Below are positions 24,477 through 32,116 of a stretch of 47,913 nucleotides of DNA, piece by piece (the stretch's first letter is position 1; every line of letters starts with the position of its first letter). This DNA is from a virus: IMG/VR virus record IMGVR_UViG_3300032118_000010, positions 1-47,913 of that record; one strand, 5' to 3'. The notes under the pieces were generated by a model. It worked only from the letters and a program-made list of their open reading frames with translations. It was not told the DNA's origin and made no database searches. The translations under genes were made by a program, and so were the position numbers.

Positions 24477-24757
24477 TCGGCAAGGTGAATTGGGACGTGG
24501 ACACAACGATCAATGATTTCACGCAGTCGGCCGTCGTGCGGGTAGTCGCCACGCACAGCTACGACGAGATCATACATGGGATCGCAGACGAGAGCTTGAC
24601 TAGGACGCTCACGAAGGAGGTCCGCAAGGAATTGCGGCCGTTCGGGGTCCACATGACCCGCTGCAAGCTCGTGGACTTTGCCGACAACAAAGTCGTCAAA
24701 CTGCTCTGTTCCCAGGCGGATCGCCAGGGGATGGCGACCCATCAGTTCTACCAATAG
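24477..24757 (+). pseudogene. SPFH/band-7 3' fragment (duplication copy 2)
   Basis: Encodes GKVNWDVDTTINDFTQSAVV through ADRQGMATHQFYQ and a stop, collinear with residues 100-191 of the SPFH protein at 22048-22623. The first 99 codons, including the membrane helix, are missing. The homology starts 17 nt after the stop of the prepilin-like gene. An in-frame GTG at 24446 could give a 103-residue product, but without the N-terminal half it is unlikely to fold as SPFH. Its 3' end overlaps the convergent reverse-strand gene. Confidence 0.85.
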
Positions 24758-25187
24758 GTTCCGGCGGCTGCCCAATGGCGCAGCCCACGGGACAGAGACG
24801 GCAGAAGTCGGCACTGACGATCTCGTACCCCTTCTTCCCTGACCGGGGGTTGAGGCACTGCCCTTCGATCTTCAGGATGCCGTCATCGAGCATTTGCACC
24901 CGGTAGCTGCGGAAGACGCAGGAGACCCAGATCGGCCGCAGGGTCCAGGGATCGCTGGCGTCCGCCTGGTATCCTTCGGGCACGGGCGGCGCGGGGACAT
25001 CCCGCTGGTACTCGATACGCCCATCCGCATGGACGGTCGGCCGGTAACGGCGAATGATGCCGTCGTTGGGCACGGCGGCCCGCATCGCGGCAAAGGGGGC
25101 GTGTGGCGGCCCGCCAGTGTAGACGACGTAGAGCACGCCAGCCGGGCTGTCCAGGGCCGATTTGTCGGGGCAGTTTTCGCATCCCAT
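24696..25187 (-). CDS. unknown Cys-rich protein with DGxIxY repeat domain
   Basis: 163 residues, ATG complement 25185-25187. It opens MGCENCPDKSALDSPAGVLY, then carries one copy of a repeat domain also found twice in the next gene: ADGRIEYQRDV, PEGYQADASDPW, PIWVSCVFRSY, a Cys (GQC) and CRLCPVGC. The last 20 residues (Pro/Gly/Asp-rich) are read from the strand opposite the SPFH fragment, so the original C-terminus was probably altered when that fragment arrived. The Cys positions suggest a zinc- or disulfide-stabilised small domain. Function unknown. Confidence 0.6.
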   Translation of the reverse strand: MGCENCPDKSALDSPAGVLYVVYTGGPPHAPFAAMRAAVPNDGIIRRYRPTVHADGRIEYQRDVPAPPVPEGYQADASDPWTLRPIWVSCVFRSYRVQMLDDGILKIEGQCLNPRSGKKGYEIVSADFCRLCPVGCAIGQPPEPIGRTDGSPSPGDPPGNRAV

Positions 25188-25190
25188 AGG

Positions 25191-25934
25191 TCATTCGGCC
25201 TTGCGTTGGAGGCATTCTTCGCAGGTGGTGTGCTTCACCCGGTCGGCGAACTGGGGCAGGGCGGGATTGTTGCAGCGCATGATTACGTCGATGCAGCCGC
25301 AATTGGCAAAGCGCACGGCAGTTTGATGCCGCAGCCGGCAGTCGGGCCACAACGGCGTGAAGCGAAACGGGTTGTCCGGGTCGCGCTGATAGCCGTTGAT
25401 GTCGCGCGGCGGCTCTTCGTCGCCGTTGTGCTCGTAGCGGATGCTGCCGTCCGGCTCGAAGACCAGTTGCCGGTCACGTCCTTCTTTGAAGGGCGGGAGC
25501 GTTGATTCGATGTCGGCGAGACGCGACCGTTTTGGCAGGGCGAGTGTCGGCCGAGGCTCCGGGACCGGCTTTGGCCCATTTTCGCCGACGATCTGGCAGC
25601 CGTAGGTCGGCGCGTGGCCGTGGACCGGAACCTCGCTTTCAACCGCATTGTCGGGGTGCAGACGCTCATAGTGTCCCTCGGGCGGGTCTTCCCGCTTGTC
25701 GCAGCCGATGCAGGTGGTGTGGCCCACCGTGCCACGGGCAAGCCGGCAGATTGGCGCAATGGCGAGCGTCTTGTTGCTGTAGTTGAGGAGCCGGTGCCGG
25801 CAGGGCTTCCACGGCGGCAGGTAGAGTTGCGGATCGTCGGGGCTGGGCGTCCAGCCTTCCGGGATGGAGTACGGTTCGCGGTGGTAGCGAATCGTTCCGT
25901 CGAGTCCGATGGTGGGCAGTCGTACTTGCTTCAT
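25191..25934 (-). CDS. unknown protein with two DGxIxY/Cys domains
   Basis: 247 residues from the ATG at 25934, preceded by GAGGAG; longer upstream starts are not needed. Two domain copies: residues about 5-75 (GLDGTIRYHREP, PEGWTPSPDDPQ, PPWKPCRHR, CRLARG, CIGC) and about 165-245 (EPDGSIRYEHNG, NGYQRDPDNPF, PLWPDCRLRH, C-x-C, CNNPALPQ, CEEC). Each ends in a C-x-x-C. The linker contains a Pro-rich PKPVPEPRPTLALPKR segment. The start overlaps the stop of the upstream gene (ATGA), and the next stop lies 3 nt away from the downstream start, so the three Cys-rich genes form an operon. No known family recognised. Confidence 0.65.
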   Translation of the reverse strand: MKQVRLPTIGLDGTIRYHREPYSIPEGWTPSPDDPQLYLPPWKPCRHRLLNYSNKTLAIAPICRLARGTVGHTTCIGCDKREDPPEGHYERLHPDNAVESEVPVHGHAPTYGCQIVGENGPKPVPEPRPTLALPKRSRLADIESTLPPFKEGRDRQLVFEPDGSIRYEHNGDEEPPRDINGYQRDPDNPFRFTPLWPDCRLRHQTAVRFANCGCIDVIMRCNNPALPQFADRVKHTTCEECLQRKAE

Positions 25935-27040
25935 GGGCACTCCTCGCCGGCTGAGGTGTCCGAGGTGGCATACATCCGCCAAGTGGATGAACTGTGCCGC
26001 TGTTCGGCTTCCACGCAAGGGTTGCCCGGCCACGGGTCGTGGCAGCCCGGCCCGCAGCAAAAGACCAGCGTGGTGCCGGCCAGCGGCGGCACGAGCAGCC
26101 ACGTTGCGTAGGGAACGCCATTGGGCGTGAACCAGCCCGAGGCAGCGTGGTTCCAATACTGACTTCCTTCGTTCTGCCAAGTGAGGGACCACTGGCCCCG
26201 ACAACGCGACGGGCCGCCGCCGTACCAGCTTGGAGGCAGCTTTTCACAATCCTGATCGGACCAGGGGTGAACCAGGCCCGTGACGAGATGCCACATATTC
26301 ACGCAGTCGGTTTCCACACACTGGGCCATGACGGCGGCCTGCTGCTGGGCGTAGCTGTCGGCTTGCTCCTTGTACTGATTCATCTGCTGCTCGTACTCGT
26401 CACGTTGCTGCGTGTAGTAGTCGAGCCATTCCTGGTACTGGGCCAGCTTCGATTGTTCCGCAGCACAGGCACCGGGATTGGGTGGCTGCTGGCTGCAAAC
26501 CTGATCCACGACGGCTTGCTGGGCGTCCACTTTATCCTGCCACGCATCGACCTGCTTCTGGGCCGAGCAGTACATGACGAAGTAGTCGTCGTAGTGACCG
26601 CTGGCACTCCCAGCCTGATAGCCGAGGGTCAGCGCCTGTTGCTTCACGGTGTTCCAGTTGAATTGCATCGCCTGACATTCAGGGGCATTGGCGGTACAGC
26701 CCGTGGCCTGGATGGTCTCGACGTTCTGTTCCACGAAGCCGTAGTCTTCGCACGGTGGCACGCACTCATCGCAGTTGCACCATCCTCGTGCAATGGCATC
26801 GTTGATCTCGTCAACGATGCTTTGCTTCCATTGGTCCGGGATGTCGCTGAACTGGTTCTCGTCACAGATTTCCTTCAGCTTATCCTGGACCTGCTGGATG
26901 TCGGCCTTCGACCATTTGTGGGGCGGATCGACGGACTCCAACGGGCTGACCGGATCGCACCCTTCGTCGGGATTCTGCGCAAGGTCGTTGACCTGCTGGA
27001 TGATGTTGTTCCAGTCGTTGAGCGTCCAGACTTGTCCCAT
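25931..27040 (-). CDS. unknown Cys/Gln-rich coiled-coil protein
   Basis: 369 residues with a strong ribosome binding site (GAGGAGG). Residues about 10-75 are helical; CNCDECVPPCEDYGF gives a Cys cluster; residues about 150-245 form a Gln/Ala-rich coiled coil (KQVDAWQDKVDAQQAVVDQV, LDYYTQQRDEYEQQMNQYKE). The C-terminal part is Trp/Gly/Cys-rich (WYGGGPSRCRGQWSLTW, FCCGPGCHDPWPGNPC). There is no signal peptide and no enzyme motif. Together with the two DGxIxY genes it could form a virion accessory structure or an intracellular scaffold. Not recognised. Confidence 0.65.
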   Translation of the reverse strand: MGQVWTLNDWNNIIQQVNDLAQNPDEGCDPVSPLESVDPPHKWSKADIQQVQDKLKEICDENQFSDIPDQWKQSIVDEINDAIARGWCNCDECVPPCEDYGFVEQNVETIQATGCTANAPECQAMQFNWNTVKQQALTLGYQAGSASGHYDDYFVMYCSAQKQVDAWQDKVDAQQAVVDQVCSQQPPNPGACAAEQSKLAQYQEWLDYYTQQRDEYEQQMNQYKEQADSYAQQQAAVMAQCVETDCVNMWHLVTGLVHPWSDQDCEKLPPSWYGGGPSRCRGQWSLTWQNEGSQYWNHAASGWFTPNGVPYATWLLVPPLAGTTLVFCCGPGCHDPWPGNPCVEAEQRHSSSTWRMYATSDTSAGEECP

Positions 27041-27050
27041 CGCTGCCTCC

Positions 27051-27671
27051 TCAAAACATCCGCAGCATGGCGTGATAGACTTCGGCCTCAGCGATGCAGT
27101 CGGCCAGAGCGTCGTGCGGATTGGTATTCGTGATTCCCAGCTTCTTGCACATGGCCCCCAGGCCGACGAAGGGGAACGGGACCGGCTCGCCCGCGAAGGC
27201 GGCCTTGTCGTTGAGCGAGATCGCGCAGAGCATCCCGTCGCGGGCGTGGCTGTGGAAGATCAGGTCCATTTCCTCCACGCCGAGCCACGCCTTCAGGAAT
27301 GACGACTCGAAGGCCCAGTTGTGGGCCAGCGGCACGAGGCACTTCTTGAAGGGGAGCTTCAAGTTCAAGAACCAGTCATGGAGCCAGTCGGCCACTTGCT
27401 CGGCCTCCGGCGCGTGGAGCACAAGTTCCGTCATGGGAATCTTGTGCTTGTGCTTCGCGCCGGCGGACTCCCGCTCCGGGTGCTTTGGCTTGACGCGGGT
27501 GTAGAACGGCCGCACGCTTGCGAGGGGCCTGAAATCCGAGTCCAGCGGCACCACGGCGATCTGGATGATTTCGTGGTAGCCGGGCCGCGTGCCGGTGGTC
27601 TCCAGGTCCACGGCCGCCATGAGACAGCCGTTCAGATGGACCAAACCGGGATAGACGATGGAATCAGCCAC
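27051..27671 (-). CDS. DnaQ-like 3'-5' exonuclease (DEDDh)
   Basis: 206 residues. Exonuclease motifs are clear: Exo I MAAVDLETTG (Asp and Glu), Exo II PLAHNWAFESSFL, Exo III NPHDALADCIAEAEVY with the DEDDh His and Asp. The GTG start (27671) has GGAAGG upstream and overlaps the stop of the preceding gene; an in-frame ATG directly before AVDLETTG would still keep the catalytic domain. It may act as a separate proofreading or RNase T-like nuclease in phage replication, although the polymerase at the right end also carries an exonuclease domain. Part of the reverse-strand replication operon. Confidence 0.88.
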   Translation of the reverse strand: MADSIVYPGLVHLNGCLMAAVDLETTGTRPGYHEIIQIAVVPLDSDFRPLASVRPFYTRVKPKHPERESAGAKHKHKIPMTELVLHAPEAEQVADWLHDWFLNLKLPFKKCLVPLAHNWAFESSFLKAWLGVEEMDLIFHSHARDGMLCAISLNDKAAFAGEPVPFPFVGLGAMCKKLGITNTNPHDALADCIAEAEVYHAMLRMF

Positions 27672-28086
27672 GGCGGGTCTTCCTTCCCTTCTTGGCAGGC
27701 TTGCGGGGTGACTTGGCGACTGGCTGGTAGTTCGGCATGTCGTTCAACTCAGCGGGCAACAGGCCGCGCTCGATCATCTCCTCGTAATGGATCAAGGCCA
27801 TCGAGTTGAACATGATCGCGGCAAGATGATCCTCGTCTCGCTTGCCTTGCTGGTACTTCATCAGGTGCCGCTTGAGCGAGGCCACGCACCGCGAGAACGG
27901 CATCCCTTTCTCCCAGTTGCGTTCGGCGTACTTGGCGGCACCCATGCGGAGCCAGTGGCCTTGCCGCTCCTCGGCGAAGGGCGAGATCAGATCGGGCCGG
28001 GGCTTGTCGTCCGCCGTGTCGCGGATCGCCATGCCCTTGCCGAAGGATTGGCGCTTACCGCTGTCGGTCATACCGTACTTGCTCAT
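27664..28086 (-). CDS. DUF5664 dATP/dGTP diphosphohydrolase-like protein
   Basis: 140 residues: RPDLISPFAEERQGHWLRMG, AAKYAERNWEKGMPFSRCVA, SLKRHLMKYQQGKRDEDHLA, AIMFNSMALIHYEEM. The G-A-x-K-Y-x-x-R-N-W-x-K-G and R-x-E-D-H-L-A blocks are characteristic of DUF5664, the family named for dATP/dGTP diphosphohydrolase activity in phages that make 2-aminoadenine DNA; the all-helical MazG-like fold and acidic metal ligands fit. Many members are in ordinary-DNA phages, so the nucleotide role is a hypothesis. The C-terminus is Lys/Arg-rich (RKPAKKGRKTRRG). Overlaps both neighbours by a few nt. Confidence 0.8.
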   Translation of the reverse strand: MSKYGMTDSGKRQSFGKGMAIRDTADDKPRPDLISPFAEERQGHWLRMGAAKYAERNWEKGMPFSRCVASLKRHLMKYQQGKRDEDHLAAIMFNSMALIHYEEMIERGLLPAELNDMPNYQPVAKSPRKPAKKGRKTRRG

Positions 28087-28265
28087 TGATCTTCTCCAGG
28101 GTTCTCTGAATCAGTGGGTTCAACTTCGATGATGTCGCCGTCATATTCATCCGCGAAGGCCGCTTCATCGTCGGGCCGCTGGTCTACTTCAACCTCGGCG
28201 ACCAACTCGGCCCGCAGCACGGAGCGGGAGAGAAAACCGGCGGAACGGTAGATGCGAAGGATCAT
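28083..28265 (-). CDS. small acidic protein, unknown
   Basis: 60 residues, MILRIYRSAGFLSRSVLRAE then a strongly acidic tail (DDEAAFADEYDGDIIEVEPT). The ATG (28265) overlaps the stop of the primase-helicase (ATGA) and its own stop overlaps the DUF5664 start, so it is a true member of the operon. GGAAGGGG lies upstream. No family recognised; size and charge would suit a small replication accessory protein. Confidence 0.65.
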   Translation of the reverse strand: MILRIYRSAGFLSRSVLRAELVAEVEVDQRPDDEAAFADEYDGDIIEVEPTDSENPGEDQ

Positions 28266-30931
28266 TTGCGGTCCCCTTCCTTCGCCGGCTTCAAGGTGAG
28301 GTGGGAAACGTATTTCTGGTTGCCGTGACCGACCCTCGTTGAGTGGCGGACGGGCAAGCCGGCGGAAACGCTCTTCTTTGACCAAGCGTGCTTTTCGTTG
28401 GCTGGGAGCCATTGCTGGAAGCGGTCGAAAAACTCTGCAAATAGGACGTGTTTGTCAGGCGTCCTTTCACAGCACTCCGCGATGAACTGCTCGATGGGGG
28501 TTTGATTTGCTTCCTCGGCGGACAGCTTGCTGGCGGTCGTCACGACGGGCAGCCGCAGGCGGTCGATCATGGGCGGCAGTTCCAGGTGCATGAGCGTGTG
28601 GAGGAAGTGCGGGGCTTCTTGTTCGAGCAGCGGTTCCAGCTTCGGTTTGGCGATGCGTTGCTCGTCCAAGAGATCGCCGACGTAGATGGCCGTAATGCGG
28701 GTGTCGCCGGGGAAGATTGGGCAATGCTCTGTGCTGTTGGCCGTATGCACCCAATGGGTCGCATTGGGCTGCTCGAAACTGTCGTGGCGCAACTTGCGGA
28801 TGGAGATGGTTCGGCCAGTCACCCAGGCTTTGAGCCGTTCGCGGGCACCGGGGCATTTCGAGATGTCCACCTCTTCCACGGCACAGATGATTGCCCCGGA
28901 CAGTTCGCCGTTGAAACCGTCCCGCCCCTCAAGCGGCCGTTTGGCCTGGACCACGCCTTTCGTCACCAGAAGTTGCAGGCACTCGTGGAAGATGCTCTTG
29001 CCGCTGTTCTCAGGGCCAAAGAAGAAGAGGTATGGCGTGGGTTGGAAGGGATCGCGGAAGGCGCAGGCGACCCAGGCGCGGAGATAGTCGGCCCCGGTCC
29101 TGATTCCGGCGTCAACGGCCCAGGGCAATTCCCGTAGGACGGGCGTTAGCTCGTGGCCGATATGATCGAAGATCATGTCCCAATGCGGATGGTACGGCAC
29201 CTCGTCGTCGGCCAACTCGGCGGGCTTGTACTTGAATTGGGCGGCGTCCCGGTTCCATTGCCGGCCGCCGGGATACTCCTCGCGGAAAGGGAGGTTGACC
29301 AATCGCCAGCCACGGGCCACGGCCCCGCCCATGATGGCCTCGGCATCGGCCTTGGCCTGTCCCAGGTTTTGCAGGATCATTTTCACGTTGGCTGCTGGCT
29401 GGCCGACCCATTCCTTCTCCTTCTTGACTACCCAGCCCGCGTGCTCGACAGCGGCGGTCTCCAACGCGCGGATGATCTTGTCAAATTCGTTGAAATCCAG
29501 ATCGTTGTCTTCTTTGGGGTCCGTCTTGACCTGGAAGATTTTGACGTACTTCCCCCTCTTGTCCTCCCATCCTTCCAACGGCTTGTCCTTGTCCTCCTTC
29601 TTCCGTTCGATCTCTACCACGAGCCTGCCATCCTTGTGGGCCTTGAGCGTCACCTTGCGGTCCATGACGCTCGGGTCCAGCACAAGGTCTTCGCCCAGGC
29701 TTTTCGCGGCCTGGATGGCTGCGTCAGCCGAGGCAAAGACATAGCCGCCTTGCTCACGCTCCACACCGCCGAGCAGCGTGCAGGCGGTCTTCAGGTCCGG
29801 GTAGCGATTGAAGTAGCAGGTGGTCCAGCCTTGACCGTCCTGGGTCCAGGTGTCGGCCTCGGCGATGCCGGGCGAGAAGCGATAGACCCGCCAGGCCCCG
29901 TTGGGCAGCGGAAAGAGAAAACAGTTTGGCGTGCCGGGGTCGCGGCCCTCCGAGATCGTTTTGAAGATGCCCACGAGTTTCAGGGCCTTGCCTTCGGGGC
30001 CGTTTAAGAGTTCGCGGAGCGCTGTGGTGTGGGTTTGCAGGAGATGGTGGTCGGCAACCCAGAGCGTGGTGGCCCCCGAGCGCATCAGAGCCTCGATCTG
30101 GGCTTTGTGGCTGTCGTCCAGAGGAATGATCTTCCGGCTAGAGGCCAAAGCCTCGAACGGGTCCACGTCGTCTTCGGCGACCTCGTTGATGCGGACCTTC
30201 GCGCGGCGACCTTTGACTACTTCAATATGGTCCCGCCAGTTGGCCGGCAGATCGGCGAGCGAGAGGCGCTTTTCGGCTGACTTGATGATCTCCAGGCCGT
30301 GGTTTTCGGCCGTCATTTTCCGGTGCCACACCCACATGACGTGTCCGCAGGCGTCGATGGCGCTGGCGAAGTCGAAGCCCACCTCGGCCGACATCATCCC
30401 CAGGATGCAGCGGGCCAGCGCGGCGTGCTCAGTGTGGTTGGCGGTGGGAACGCCCGCATCGTTCAGATCGACGTAGAGGTGGATGCCGCCGCCGCCCGTG
30501 CTGCGGCGGACTTCGACGTAGGGCAAGGCGCAAGCGGCCTGTTTGACTCTCTCTAATTGGGCATCGTCGATGCCGATGCCTTGGGCGTGGCCGGTCAAGG
30601 CATCGAAGTCATAGCCGAACCATCGAGATTGACGGGCCTGCCAGTCCCACCCCGTCATGCCGATCCCTTCGGCGTAGAGGTCAAAGGGATAGCCGATCTT
30701 GTAGTCTTCCCACGTCGGGTCCGTGGCGGCGTTCTTGGGGATGCGGATGGAGTGCCAAGTGTCGCTTCCGTTTGTCCAAGTGGATTTCTTCCCGGCCACC
30801 GGCTCGCCGTCGCCGGCCATCACGTTCACCTGCGTTTCCATTGCCGTGGACCAGCGAGTCACCAGGTCGGCGTTGGCTGCCGTCTTGCGGGCGTGGAGGA
30901 AACTGTAGAGCGATTCGCTTACTAAGGGCAT
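28262..30931 (-). CDS. AEP primase / SF3 helicase fusion
   Basis: 889 residues. N-terminal archaeo-eukaryotic-type primase: FGYDFDA (105-111) supplies the D-x-D pair and STGGGGIHLYV (144-154) the S-x-H-like motif. Middle region unassigned, with a Lys/Asp-rich linker (about 440-490). C-terminal superfamily 3 helicase: Walker A FFFGPENSGKS near residue 640, Walker B-like IICAVEEVD, and motif C HWVHTANS. This domain order is that of phage and plasmid replication proteins that open the origin and prime synthesis. It is the first gene of the reverse operon, directly across from ParB-like protein 1, with a 20-bp inverted repeat between them. Confidence 0.92.
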   Translation of the reverse strand: MPLVSESLYSFLHARKTAANADLVTRWSTAMETQVNVMAGDGEPVAGKKSTWTNGSDTWHSIRIPKNAATDPTWEDYKIGYPFDLYAEGIGMTGWDWQARQSRWFGYDFDALTGHAQGIGIDDAQLERVKQAACALPYVEVRRSTGGGGIHLYVDLNDAGVPTANHTEHAALARCILGMMSAEVGFDFASAIDACGHVMWVWHRKMTAENHGLEIIKSAEKRLSLADLPANWRDHIEVVKGRRAKVRINEVAEDDVDPFEALASSRKIIPLDDSHKAQIEALMRSGATTLWVADHHLLQTHTTALRELLNGPEGKALKLVGIFKTISEGRDPGTPNCFLFPLPNGAWRVYRFSPGIAEADTWTQDGQGWTTCYFNRYPDLKTACTLLGGVEREQGGYVFASADAAIQAAKSLGEDLVLDPSVMDRKVTLKAHKDGRLVVEIERKKEDKDKPLEGWEDKRGKYVKIFQVKTDPKEDNDLDFNEFDKIIRALETAAVEHAGWVVKKEKEWVGQPAANVKMILQNLGQAKADAEAIMGGAVARGWRLVNLPFREEYPGGRQWNRDAAQFKYKPAELADDEVPYHPHWDMIFDHIGHELTPVLRELPWAVDAGIRTGADYLRAWVACAFRDPFQPTPYLFFFGPENSGKSIFHECLQLLVTKGVVQAKRPLEGRDGFNGELSGAIICAVEEVDISKCPGARERLKAWVTGRTISIRKLRHDSFEQPNATHWVHTANSTEHCPIFPGDTRITAIYVGDLLDEQRIAKPKLEPLLEQEAPHFLHTLMHLELPPMIDRLRLPVVTTASKLSAEEANQTPIEQFIAECCERTPDKHVLFAEFFDRFQQWLPANEKHAWSKKSVSAGLPVRHSTRVGHGNQKYVSHLTLKPAKEGDRK

Positions 30932-31016
30932 GACATCTCTCTAAAAGGCCGCGTCGGTTGATCCCTGGTGAGCGTATAAACGTGCTCGGCGTCGGGCCTC
31001 GATAGCGGGCCGTGTA

Positions 31017-31102
31017 GACACCTACACATAACTCCCGAATGGTCGCAATTTTCCGCGATTCGTTGGAAAAAACGGGGATTTTGGGAGTTATGTGTAGGTG
31101 TC
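31017..31102. repeat. 20-bp perfect inverted repeat, divergent control region or origin
   Basis: Arms 31017-31036 (GACACCTACACATAACTCCC) and 31083-31102 (its exact complement), spacer 46 nt, located in the 166-nt gap between the divergent primase and ParB-like genes. Each arm carries GGGAG and GTG pointing toward its own gene, so leader and operator may be duplicated. I see no convincing sigma70 promoter in the gap. Binding of one of the ParB-like proteins or origin function are reasonable guesses. Confidence 0.85.
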
Positions 31103-32054
31103 CATTTATGACGCGGATGCACCGATGCCTGAGCAACTGCCTGACGAGTTCCGCCCGATTCCTCTGGACCAGATCGTCGAGCCGTGGGTCGTCCTGCGGG
31201 TCGTGAACCGGGAGTCCATCGAGTACCTGGAACTGCGCGATTCGTTGGCGGCAGTCGGCCCACTGAATTCCATCTGTGTACGACCGTCCGTGCGGCGGCT
31301 GGGCTACTACGAAGTCGTGGACGGCCTTTATCGGTACACGGCTGCCGTGGAATTGCGGCTGCCGGCGCTGCCTTGCATCGTCAAGCACAACCTCACGGAC
31401 GACGACGTACTGGCGCTTCAGATTCAGGCCAACGCCTTGCGGCCCGAGACGACGGCCGTGGAGTACGCGCGGCAGATCAAGCGGATCATGGACGCCCTCA
31501 CGGCTCGGCAGGGCATGGACGCAACGCTGGCCGACGTGAGCAATCTGATCCACAAAGGGACCGCCTGGATCGGCGATCAACTCCGACTGCTAAGTCTACG
31601 GCCGGACATTCAGAAGGCCGTGGAGCGTGGCGAGATACCGCTGAAATCGGCCTATACGCTCGCCAAGCTGCCACGCATCCATCAGGCGCAGATTGTGGAA
31701 CTGGCAAAGACTGCCTCGTCGCGGGAGTTCGTTCCCGTGGCGGCTCGCCTGGTCAAGCAGATTCAAGAGGCCGCCCGTCAAGGGAAGCTGCATGATCTCT
31801 GCAAGGACTTCGAGCCGGTGCCTCACTTGCGGCCCTTGAAGGATGTATTGGCCGAGTACCGCGAGCACCGGCTTGGCGGTTTGGCACTCACAAAGGCTGA
31901 CGGTAAGACGCCGGTGGATGGCTGGTATCTGGCCCTGGAGTGGGCGCTGAACCTGGATCAGGAGAGCATCCGCGAACAACGAGAGAGAGTCCTAGCGCGA
32001 AGCCGCGCGAATCTCTTGGAACGGAGGGTAGAGCCATGTGACGACAACGAGTGA
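31098..32054 (+). CDS. ParB-like protein 1
   Basis: 318 residues from a GTG at 31098 (GGGAG 10 nt upstream); the ATG at 31125 would remove nine residues and is also possible because the GTG lies in the inverted repeat arm. ParB/sulfiredoxin-like N-domain: FRPIPLDQIVEPWVVLRVVN, YYEVVDGLYRYTAAVELRLP (in place of the usual GERRxRA motif), then a helical region with EYARQIKRIMDAL and a helix-turn-helix around TLADVSNLIHKGTAWIGDQL. It probably binds DNA, maybe the neighbouring inverted repeat. No ParA is visible in the window. The weak motif II suggests CTPase activity may be lost. Confidence 0.8.
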   Translation: MSIYDADAPMPEQLPDEFRPIPLDQIVEPWVVLRVVNRESIEYLELRDSLAAVGPLNSICVRPSVRRLGYYEVVDGLYRYTAAVELRLPALPCIVKHNLTDDDVLALQIQANALRPETTAVEYARQIKRIMDALTARQGMDATLADVSNLIHKGTAWIGDQLRLLSLRPDIQKAVERGEIPLKSAYTLAKLPRIHQAQIVELAKTASSREFVPVAARLVKQIQEAARQGKLHDLCKDFEPVPHLRPLKDVLAEYREHRLGGLALTKADGKTPVDGWYLALEWALNLDQESIREQRERVLARSRANLLERRVEPCDDNE

Positions 32055-32073
32055 CCCACCTTCTCGAAGCCCG

Positions 32074-32099
32074 AACCCTGAATCCTGAAACCTGAAACC
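32074..32099 (+). repeat. 7-nt tandem repeat AANCCTG
   Basis: AACCCTG, AATCCTG, AAACCTG, then AAACC (32074-32099), in the 62-nt gap before the next gene. Short and non-coding; possibly a slipped-strand product. Confidence 0.8.
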
Positions 32100-32116
32100 G
32101 AACAGAGAGAACAACA

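Noticed and set aside
24446-24757. SPFH fragment as a functional 103-residue gene
   Set aside because: It lacks the membrane helix and first half of the SPFH fold, and the first codons overlap the end of the prepilin-like gene.
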